A DNA stretch of 8,396 nucleotides from Puniceicoccales bacterium (lineage in GTDB: Bacteria; Verrucomicrobiota; Verrucomicrobiia; Opitutales; LL51): NCBI GenBank assembly GCA_031267435.1, contig JAIRZB010000026.1, positions 1 through 8,396 on the forward strand. Reading direction: 5' to 3'. Below, piece by piece: positions 1 through 4,899 of this stretch. The notes below the pieces were generated by a model, which worked only from the letters and a program-made list of their open reading frames with translations, did no database searches and was not told where the DNA came from. The translations under genes were made by a program, and so were the position numbers. The stretch's first letter is position 1. Each line of letters starts with the position of its first letter.

Positions 1-2
1 TT

Positions 3-545
3 TCAAAGGATAAAAATACGAATATTCGAAGCGCACTGATAACCCAGGTGCTAAAAAAAAGTACCATCGAAGATTTTTCCGAGGTGGAAGAATTAATTAA
101 TAAACGTCAAATTCAGACGCTCGTTTCCATTAATGAAGATATCCTGGGACTAGGATTTTCAAAGGAAAGTTTTGCGGCGATCCATTCGATTACGTTCGCA
201 TGCCACAAAAGTGAAACGACAAAAAATAGCCATGCCGTCTTGCCTATTTATACCGTTTTTGAGGAAAATGGTCACTATATTAATAGGGATTTTTTACTGC
301 AGCGTTCCTATCGGGCAATTATGCGTAAAACGGAAGCTAAATCCATTTGGCAATGGCTGGCCATGATTAAAAATATTTATGCGGAAAGGAGACGCGGTGA
401 AGCCGAATTTCAGACCATTGAAAGTATTTGGAAATTTATGGAGAAATCATTCCCGGAGTTTAAAAATTTGAATTTTTCCGAAATACCGCCGACGGGAGTA
501 TTGCTCGAAGGGGATCGCTTTAAAAATTTTCCATTTGTGGACTAG
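3..545 (+). CDS. Hypothetical protein, 5' end outside the window
   Basis: The frame is open from base 3 to the TAG at 543-545, giving at least 180 residues. A GTG at 48 could serve as a start. However, nothing stops the frame before it and no ribosome binding site precedes it, so I read this as the C-terminal part of a longer gene. I do not recognise the family. The visible protein is charged and mostly hydrophilic, with a Trp-rich patch (KSIWQWLAMIKNIY), a basic ERRRGE stretch, and an end reading PTGVLLEGDRF then FKNFPFVD. No signal peptide, membrane segment or catalytic motif is obvious. The stop codon lies at the very edge of the hairpin mosaic. The last two codons plus the stop align imperfectly with one of its modules, so the C-terminus may have been reshaped by repeat insertion. 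That it codes is fairly sure from length and composition; its function is unknown. Confidence 0.7.
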   Translation, partial: SKDKNTNIRSALITQVLKKSTIEDFSEVEELINKRQIQTLVSINEDILGLGFSKESFAAIHSITFACHKSETTKNSHAVLPIYTVFEENGHYINRDFLLQRSYRAIMRKTEAKSIWQWLAMIKNIYAERRRGEAEFQTIESIWKFMEKSFPEFKNLNFSEIPPTGVLLEGDRFKNFPFVD

Positions 546-673
546 CTGACTCCTTGCGGGAAACCTAAGGGCTGCGCGCCCTTAGGAATCCCCGCCAGGG
601 GATCGCTGTCTAGGGGCTACGCGCCCCTAGAACCCCTCGCCAGGGGATACCATCCCCTGGACCTGGATGATCT

Positions 674-712
674 TGCGGCGAAGCCAGGCGAGTTTCGCCT
701 GTCTTCGCCGCA
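674..712. repeat. Two-part hairpin of the mosaic (M5 type)
   Basis: Outer arms TGCGGCGAAG (674-683) and CTTCGCCGCA (703-712) pair perfectly. Inner arms CAGGCGA (685-691) and TCGCCTG (695-701) pair around a GTT loop, with one C/T mismatch between the two stems. Confidence 0.85.
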
Positions 713-845
713 TAGGGTGGTCAAGGAGTCCACGACTCCTTGCGGGAGCCCAGAGGGCGGAGCCCTCTGGGGAATCAAGAGCAAGGGGAATCCTTCCCCT
801 TGTATCCCCTTGCAAGGAACATAGTTCCTTGACCTAGAAATCCAG

Positions 846-884
846 GCCCGCGGCTTCGCCGCGGGCGGGGCAACTAAGTTGACC
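846..884. repeat. 39-bp perfect direct repeat, copy 1 (M6)
   Basis: Identical base for base to 1106-1144. It holds a 9-bp-stem hairpin with a TTC loop (846-866), then GGGG, then CAACT-A-AGTTG and ACC. The M5 hairpin that follows starts with the same 20 bases in both copies, apart from a one-base length difference at the junction (885 versus 1145-1146). The exact identity points to a recent copy event or ongoing gene conversion. Confidence 0.9.
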
Positions 885-885
885 C

Positions 886-926
886 TGCGGCCACACCATG
901 CGAAAATTTCGCATGGCTTGGCCGCA
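886..926. repeat. Two-part hairpin of the mosaic (M5 type)
   Basis: Outer arms TGCGGCCA and TGGCCGCA (886-893 and 919-926); inner arms CCATGCGAAA and TTTCGCATGG (to 916). TTGACC just before and GGTCAA just after could add an outer stem that encloses the element. Confidence 0.85.
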
Positions 927-1050
927 TACCGAGGTCAAGGAGTCCGTGACTCCTTGCGGGGTATGGGGCGGAGCCCCATAGCTAAACCCCACTAAGGGCT
1001 GCGCGCCCTTAGAATCCCCGCCAGGGGATCCATCCCCTGGACCTGGATTG

Positions 1051-1087
1051 CGGCCGGTACCACGGGCATCGCCCGTGGTACCGGCCG
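1051..1087. repeat. Perfect 17-bp-stem hairpin
   Basis: The arms at 1051-1067 and 1071-1087 are exact inverted complements around an ATC loop. It is the longest uninterrupted stem in the mosaic and occupies the position of an M5 module after M4. No T-run follows on either strand, so it does not look like a simple terminator. Confidence 0.9.
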
Positions 1088-1105
1088 ACCATGGGGCCTT
1101 GCCCC

Positions 1106-1144
1106 GCCCGCGGCTTCGCCGCGGGCGGGGCAACTAAGTTGACC
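1106..1144. repeat. 39-bp perfect direct repeat, copy 2 (M6)
   Basis: Exact copy of 846-884, 260 bp downstream of it, and again followed by an M5 hairpin and an M1-M2 pair. Confidence 0.9.
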
Positions 1145-1147
1145 GTT

Positions 1148-1186
1148 GCGGCCACACCATGCGAAACTTTCGCATTGTGTGGCCGC
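1148..1186. repeat. Two-part hairpin of the mosaic (M5 type)
   Basis: The arms GCGGCCACAC (1148-1157) and GTGTGGCCGC (1177-1186) enclose ATGCGAAA-C-TTTCGCAT. The 5' arm matches the copy at 886-926. The 3' side differs (TGTGTGG versus GGCTTGG), giving a longer outer stem here. This shows how copies diverge while remaining foldable. Confidence 0.85.
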
Positions 1187-1314
1187 TGAACGAGGTCAAG
1201 GAGTCCGTGACTCCTTGCGGGGTCACGGGGCAGAGCCCCGTGGGCAAGCCTCCTTGCGGGGTATGGGGCGGAGCCGGGTGAAATCAATTTTTAGTAATTG
1301 TTCCGACAATCCAA

Positions 1315-1342
1315 TTGACAAAAAATTTTCATTTTTTAGTGT
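1315..1342 (+). promoter_or_regulatory. Weak promoter candidate for the exported-protein gene
   Basis: A consensus -35 hexamer TTGACA (1315-1320) is followed after 16 bases by TAGTGT (1337-1342), which matches the -10 consensus at only three positions. Transcription would start within a few bases of the ATG at 1354, giving a leaderless or nearly leaderless message. That fits the absence of a Shine-Dalgarno sequence. TTGACA also contains an in-frame TTG that could be mistaken for the start codon. Confidence 0.35.
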
Positions 1343-1353
1343 CGGTGTTCAAT

Positions 1354-2451
1354 ATGGATTACGAAATTTTAAATAGAAAAATACAATTGATAGCTCTTTT
1401 CCTGACTGTCCCATTTCAGGTCAGTTTACAGGCAAGTGATGAAGACATTGGGGATGATTTGCAACCTTTGCCAACGGCTCACCATAGCTCTCTCGCGCCA
1501 TATTCCCAGGAGCAGCATAACCAAACTTGTTCCCCAGAACAAGAACAAAAAATGTTTATTTATCGGATTAAAAATAAGGCATTAACACCTAAAGAGAAAC
1601 AAATATCGAAATTCGCAGAATGTCAATTTTTTCAATTGCAGAACAATAATACCGTAAGCCAAAGTTCATCCATCGGCCTATACGCTCTTGCAGCCATTGA
1701 ACAAAAATTTCGCAATGATGAAGTGGAAGCGGACCAGCCAATCGCACTGGAGTATGATAAACTGAAACAAATTGCGGCACAATTTTTTCCAAACTATCGA
1801 GAACCACTTAACGCGACAGTCAACTCCTATCTTGTTCAACAAGTTGCCCAAGAGATTGGCAAGCCTGTTTTTTTCATTAACATAGGAAATAGGGGTCATT
1901 CCTACGGCCCAGGCCCCATAGATATTGTCAAATGGATCATTTTTGCGAAGCCGGACACAGAAGTTTTAGTGCAAAATTCATGGTTTTGGGATAATAATTT
2001 ACTAGGTATCATTAGTCAATGTGATTCCGAAGCCGTAATCGTTTGCTACAATAGTTTCCTCAAACGCACCTTACTTTCAATGCCAAATGATCAAAATTTT
2101 ACCACAGCACAGGAGGACTATTCTCAAGCGCAGCTCAATCGAACCGCAATTCTTAGCATTAAGAAAAATCGCATAATTAGGAATATCGGTTTTTTGGCAT
2201 CTTTAGCAGCATGTACATACGCTTGTAAAACAACCATATTGCCAATGATCACGGAGAGTCAAATCGCTCAGCATACCATAGAAATTTTAAAATCACTGCG
2301 ACAGCAAATAACTTCGAACTTTTTCTCGCAAACGACTCCACTACCAGATCCCTCTCCGATGGTAACTCCGTTGCCCTCCACTAGCCCAACAGAACCGTCC
2401 TCTCTAATTTCGGCGATAACTTCTTGGCTGAAAGGATGGAATATTCTTTAA
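1354..2451 (+). CDS. Exported membrane-anchored protein of unknown function
   Basis: This is a 365-residue protein read from the ATG at 1354. I prefer this start to the in-frame TTG at 1315 because it puts a signal peptide at the N-terminus: a short charged start (RK at 8-9), a hydrophobic core at about 10-25, and likely cleavage after SLQA (27). A mostly polar domain spans about 28-270. A hydrophobic segment at about 274-298 (IIRNIGFLASLAAC) probably spans the membrane. After it come an amphipathic stretch, a Pro/Ser/Thr-rich linker (PLPDPSP, TPLPSTSPTEPSS), and a short tail with two Trp. The central domain shows SQSSSIGLYALAAIE (102-116), RGHSYGPG (180-187) and VQNSWFWDN (206-214). In order, these resemble the Cys, His and Asn-Ser-Trp regions of papain-fold peptidases, but no Cys sits at the expected nucleophile site. 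If the fold is right, the enzyme would be inactive or altered. This is inference; the family is not recognised. The gene converges with the transpeptidase gene. Confidence 0.8.
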   Translation: MDYEILNRKIQLIALFLTVPFQVSLQASDEDIGDDLQPLPTAHHSSLAPYSQEQHNQTCSPEQEQKMFIYRIKNKALTPKEKQISKFAECQFFQLQNNNTVSQSSSIGLYALAAIEQKFRNDEVEADQPIALEYDKLKQIAAQFFPNYREPLNATVNSYLVQQVAQEIGKPVFFINIGNRGHSYGPGPIDIVKWIIFAKPDTEVLVQNSWFWDNNLLGIISQCDSEAVIVCYNSFLKRTLLSMPNDQNFTTAQEDYSQAQLNRTAILSIKKNRIIRNIGFLASLAACTYACKTTILPMITESQIAQHTIEILKSLRQQITSNFFSQTTPLPDPSPMVTPLPSTSPTEPSSLISAITSWLKGWNIL

Positions 2452-2496
2452 AACTATTGCAAATTAACGCAAGTCGGTCTCCTCTATGGAACCGCT

Positions 2497-2589
2497 TTTA
2501 TTTTTCTGAGATGAGAACCAGCGAATGGGCAGCGATTTTGGAAAATAACTCGATTATATTTCGGTTTCGCATGCCAATGCATCCGCGGG
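2497..2589 (-). pseudogene. Duplicated 3' end of the L,D-transpeptidase gene
   Basis: This 93-bp block repeats 2639-2731 at a fixed offset of 142 bp. Over 2501-2589 there are six differences, all transitions. On the minus strand it keeps the parent's frame from RGCIGMRNR through to SEK and the same TAA (2498-2500), 29 codons in all. Only three residues are changed (D to N, G to E, V to I). It contains the catalytic-Cys motif but none of the rest of the domain. Going upstream in frame, a TAA precedes the block almost at once, so it cannot extend into a full protein. It is best read as a remnant of a tandem duplication that lost its 5' part, or as a 3'-end copy. Confidence 0.8.
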
Positions 2590-2638
2590 ATTACCTTCCC
2601 AGGTATTTTATTGGCTCGAATTCGGCCAGTAACTTCCA

Positions 2639-2731
2639 TTTATTTTTCTGAAACGAGAACCAGCGAATGGGCAGCGATTTTGGAAAATAGCCCGATTATA
2701 TCTCGGTTTCGCATGCCGATGCATCCGCGGG
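2639..2731 (-). repeat. Parental copy of the 93-bp direct repeat
   Basis: This is the 3' end of the intact transpeptidase gene, covering the RGCIGM motif to just past the stop codon. It is repeated at 2497-2589. The 49 bases between the copies show no further similarity. Confidence 0.85.
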
Positions 2732-3179
2732 TCCAAGGAACACCTATTTTTTTCTCATTCGCTATACCGTGAATGTAAATGTATCGATTATAGGTATCGC
2801 AGTTTTCACCCAAATTATATCCTTCCTGAAGTCCTTTTAGTCGCAAGATTCGGCTCGTCACATAGCCTTTTGTCTCCCAATCACCGTATTCCGTAAAAAT
2901 TTTTCCCGTACTCTTTCGACCAATAAAAACCGTCCCCCAGGGAATCCCTTCGCCAATTTTATCGGCAATTTCATGCAATCCTAAGGGCGTACCATCCGAA
3001 TCCTGAACCTGACTAATACCCTTCACCGCCGTGGAAATGACATAAATCGATTCGAATTGCGCCTCATTGTAAAAATACATACACTGATTCTTGACCGAAA
3101 CGTATAAACATTGGGATGTAATCCTAAGGCCAATGGTATCGCAGGCGAAAATAATCTCGTCATAATAGCATATGTTCAT
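2640..3179 (-). CDS. L,D-transpeptidase (YkuD) family protein
   Basis: A 179-residue protein whose C-terminal half matches the YkuD catalytic domain. TPLGLHEIADKIGEG lies at 64-78, then GTVFIGRKSTG (82-92), then IYIHG with the catalytic-type His 137, and TRGCIGM with the nucleophile-type Cys 153. The family forms 3-3 cross-links in peptidoglycan or attaches proteins to it, acting outside the cytoplasmic membrane. Two things are odd. The usual SHGCIRM reads TRGCIGM here, losing the common His and Arg. And the N-terminus (MNICYYDEIIFACD) has no clear signal peptide, so either export is unconventional, the start is misjudged, or the protein acts elsewhere. No Shine-Dalgarno sequence precedes the ATG. 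It is the last gene of the minus-strand block, 162 bases after rpmB, and its 3' end is duplicated downstream. The family call is firm; enzymatic activity is not certain. Confidence 0.85.
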   Translation of the reverse strand: MNICYYDEIIFACDTIGLRITSQCLYVSVKNQCMYFYNEAQFESIYVISTAVKGISQVQDSDGTPLGLHEIADKIGEGIPWGTVFIGRKSTGKIFTEYGDWETKGYVTSRILRLKGLQEGYNLGENCDTYNRYIYIHGIANEKKIGVPWTRGCIGMRNRDIIGLFSKIAAHSLVLVSEK

Positions 3180-3341
3180 CGATAACCCACAAAATTTGTC
3201 GACCGACTCCCAATAAAAATATGCAACATCTTAAAATAATTCTTACGCAAAATATAACTTCCACTAAAAGAACTAATCCTTACCTAACTAAATGCTGAAA
3301 AGTTGAACGGTCAATAGGCTCACAATACGACAACAAAACAC

Positions 3342-3578
3342 CTAAGCGATAGCCTTTTGGATCTTCCCCGCCTTGATTGCTTTCACACAAACGAGTACGC
3401 GCTTCACTTGACCGGAAGGCAAAACGATACGCACACGCTGCAAATTTGCCTTAAAAACGCGCCTTGTTCGCTTAATGATGTGTGTACCAATACCACCACT
3501 CTTCCGCGTCTGACCACGCCGACGAATGCGACTTCCCTTGACTTGACTCTTACCGGTAATAAAACAAACTCTAGACAT
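3342..3578 (-). CDS. rpmB: Large ribosomal subunit protein bL28
   Basis: A 78-residue basic protein starting MSRVCFITGK, the usual bL28 N-terminus, followed by RRRGQTRKSGGIGTH and FKANLQRVRI, then VLVCVKAIKAGKI. The FKxNLQ core and the terminal KAGK segment are typical of bL28. The GGIGTH insert is the variant I associate with verrucomicrobial and related bacteria. There is no paired-Cys zinc motif. It belongs to the 50S subunit near the exit site. It has the only clear Shine-Dalgarno sequence in the window, GAGGAG at 3585-3590, six bases before the ATG. A 248-base gap with a hairpin and a direct repeat separates it from the S1 protein gene upstream. Confidence 0.95.
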   Translation of the reverse strand: MSRVCFITGKSQVKGSRIRRRGQTRKSGGIGTHIIKRTRRVFKANLQRVRIVLPSGQVKRVLVCVKAIKAGKIQKAIA

Positions 3579-3590
3579 TATCTTCTCCTC

Positions 3591-3635
3591 TTTTTCCTAA
3601 AGAAACCATTCGAAAAAATTTGCAAACTTTTTCAG
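3591..3635 (-). repeat. AT-rich imperfect direct repeat in the rpmB leader, copy A
   Basis: It aligns without gaps with 3763-3807, sharing AGAAACC, a run of A, and ATTTTTCAG or CTTTTTCAG at the end. Read on the minus strand it can fold GAAAAAGTTT against AAATTTTTTC. Part of the similarity comes from low complexity. It lies directly before the rpmB ribosome binding site. Confidence 0.45.
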
Positions 3636-3694
3636 TAGCATGAAACAGAAAAGTAAGGAGCCACACTCGAAACCTATACTCCAACAAAAGATAT

Positions 3695-3721
3695 CTCGGA
3701 CGCTCAAAATTATCGCCCGAG
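3695..3721 (-). promoter_or_regulatory. Hairpin in the rpmB leader
   Basis: On the minus strand CTCGGGCG pairs with CGTCCGAG (8 bp, one G-U) around an 11-base loop, about 117 bases before the rpmB ATG. It is followed on that strand by ATATCTTTTGTT. It could therefore be a weak terminator after the S1 gene or a leader structure of rpmB; the sequence alone does not decide. Confidence 0.4.
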
Positions 3722-3762
3722 ACTCTAATATTTAAATGTTAAACACCTAACACTTTTTCTTT

Positions 3763-3807
3763 TTTCTTTAAAAGAAACCGTCTAAAAAAATCTTATAAAT
3801 TTTTCAG
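3763..3807 (-). repeat. AT-rich imperfect direct repeat, copy B
   Basis: The partner of 3591-3635. It lies 19 bases after the stop of the S1 protein gene, read on the minus strand. It ends in U-rich sequence and contains a small TTCTTTTAAAGAA palindrome, so it may also help to end transcription. Confidence 0.4.
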
Positions 3808-3826
3808 ATGACATGGATTAAAAAGA

Positions 3827-4306
3827 TTAATAATCACGAGAAAAACCTGAACCTCCCGATGAAGGACGCCGCGAATGTCCGAAACCTCCTCCTCCTCCTC
3901 CTCCTCCGAAGGATCGACCACCGCCGCCGCCACTTCTACCTCGATTGTCGTTACCAAATTTCCTCGGCCCAAAACTACGTCCGGTGGAATTACGATTACC
4001 GAAACCTCCTCCTGAAAAAGATCGTTTCGGCTTCACATCTCGAACTTCATAGGGCAATCCCTGTTCCTCGCATATAACGGCACGACGGCTTAGACGTACA
4101 CGACCCTGATCATCAACTCCAATACATTTCACCGAAATCGAATCGCCCACGCTACAGACTGCATCGATATTCTCGATCCTGCAATTGTCGAGTTCGGAAA
4201 TATGGACCAAACCCTCCTCCCCTGCAACACATTCCACAAAGACACCAAAATTTCTTACTGATTTCACGGTACCGTTGTACATTTTTCCTACTTCTATATT
4301 TGACAT
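3827..4306 (-). CDS. Stand-alone S1-domain RNA-binding protein with Gly/Arg-rich tail
   Basis: A 159-residue protein. Residues 4-77 form one S1 (OB-fold) RNA-binding domain: VGKMYNGTVKSVRNFGVFVE, then GLVHISEL and GRVRLSRRAV. Over 83 residues it matches the S1 domain of the pnp product in this window at 50 positions with no gap, including the run LSRRAV-x-CE. It is therefore probably a duplicated pnp 3' end rather than a generic S1 protein. Residues 96-159 are a low-complexity tail of Gly, Arg, Ser and Phe (SFSGGGFGNR, RGRSGGGGGRSF, then eight Gly, then GFGHSRR), like RGG/FGG tails of RNA chaperones. It has no nuclease domain. Likely role: binding RNA, perhaps as an RNA chaperone or degradosome accessory (inference). 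No Shine-Dalgarno sequence is clear. It lies 593 bases downstream of pnp, so it may have its own promoter. Confidence 0.88.
   Translation of the reverse strand: MSNIEVGKMYNGTVKSVRNFGVFVECVAGEEGLVHISELDNCRIENIDAVCSVGDSISVKCIGVDDQGRVRLSRRAVICEEQGLPYEVRDVKPKRSFSGGGFGNRNSTGRSFGPRKFGNDNRGRSGGGGGRSFGGGGGGGGFGHSRRPSSGGSGFSRDY
3885..3907. repeat. CCT/AGG trinucleotide microsatellite
   Basis: Seven CCT units plus CC. On the minus strand it encodes most of the eight-glycine run in the tail of the S1 protein. Being in frame and of period three, slippage would change glycine number without breaking the gene. Confidence 0.85.
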
Positions 4307-4899
4307 CTATTCTTTACAAACTTCCGCAACGCTACGGGGAAAAATCTCCTTGGCAAGAATTTTTTTATCAACAATAGAAATAGTTCTTTTGCCGCAAATA
4401 GACGAATTGTTTAGTTATTCTAGGGCTTAAATGTATTATTTCTATCAATAAAAAAGAAATAACATGCCCCGGTTGCAGCACCAGACTCCCCATGGGCGAT
4501 GGGGCTGATTAAAAAAAAGTAAATGGAAATTATTTTATTAAAATCCTAACCATTTCACATCATTCCATACTCCGTTTAACCGCACAAAATAATTTATTTT
4601 GGATCAACGTAACCAGAAAATCACAGCGCGTAAATGCGTTGAATATTTTTTAAAAAATTGTTTCGAAATAGCATTAGGACGCTTTCCCCCTATCGATAAT
4701 AACATTGCCCCTATGCCGTTTCAAAATTCATTCTTCGCAGAAATGGGTTACCCCCATCGCTACGGTGATAGCCTTCCCCCCTACTGTTTTCAATTTCTAC
4801 CATTAATTGGACAACCGTAAAATGGCATAATTTTGAAAACTCATTCCCGATGCGAATCCTACCACAGTAAAAAGGAAATCAATCAACTCACTCTGCCCA
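4307..4899. other. Intergenic gap between pnp and the S1 protein gene
   Basis: 593 bases with no credible gene. A 73-codon plus-strand frame from TTG at 4599 has no ribosome binding site or recognisable motif, and I leave it out. Visible structures are a CCCCAT/ATGGGG hairpin (4488-4504), an AT-rich palindrome CAAAATAA-T-TTATTTTG (4585-4601), and ATTTTTTAAAAAAT near 4645-4660. No strong terminator for pnp was found. If the S1 gene arose by duplication of pnp, this gap could hold decayed remains, but I see none by eye. Confidence 0.6.

Larger units (their letters stand above)
546..1275. repeat. Modular GC-rich hairpin mosaic (about 20 palindromes)
   Basis: No gene is credible here; open frames on both strands are by-products of the repeats. 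The stretch is nearly continuous hairpins. Recurring modules are: (M1) CAAGGAGTC-N3-GACTCCTTG at 722-742, 936-956 and 1197-1217, each followed by GCGGG; (M2) a hairpin of variable sequence after it at 749-771, 962-980 and 1224-1242, with a loop of GGA or AGA; (M3) CTAAGGGC-TGCGC-GCCCTTAG at 564-586 and 992-1012, with a relative at 610-630; (M4) CCAGGGGAT/ATCCCCTGG at 640-660 and 1021-1040, followed by ACCTGGA; (M5) hairpins of about 37-41 nt starting with TGCGGC or CGGCC; (M6) GCCCGCGGC-TTC-GCCGCGGGC at 846-866 and 1106-1126. Further hairpins lie at 782-802, 813-831 and 1093-1105. The M2 stems differ in sequence yet stay perfectly paired. The array ends with a cut M1-M2 (1250-1275). Modules keep a partial order, M6-M5-M1-M2-M3-M4-M5. 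Confidence 0.9.

Noticed and set aside
546..1275. Possible CRISPR array or row of Rho-independent terminators
   Set aside because: Repeats are hairpins of several kinds without constant repeat-spacer spacing, no cas genes are seen, and the stems lack T-runs on either strand.
627..1287. Minus-strand open frames of 60-100 codons in the hairpin mosaic
   Set aside because: The frames arise from repeated GC-rich palindromes. Their proteins are low-complexity Pro/Arg/Gly mixtures with no ribosome binding site.
2424..2651. Plus-strand 75-codon frame at the end of the exported-protein gene
   Set aside because: It overlaps the 3' end of that gene and runs antisense through the duplicated transpeptidase fragment, which fully explains the sequence.
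4488..4504. CCCCAT/ATGGGG hairpin as a terminator of pnp
   Set aside because: It lies about 400 bases past the pnp stop and no T-run follows it on the minus strand.
4599..4820. Plus-strand 73-codon frame between pnp and the S1 gene
   Set aside because: TTG start, no ribosome binding site, no recognisable motif, and unremarkable length for AT-rich intergenic DNA.
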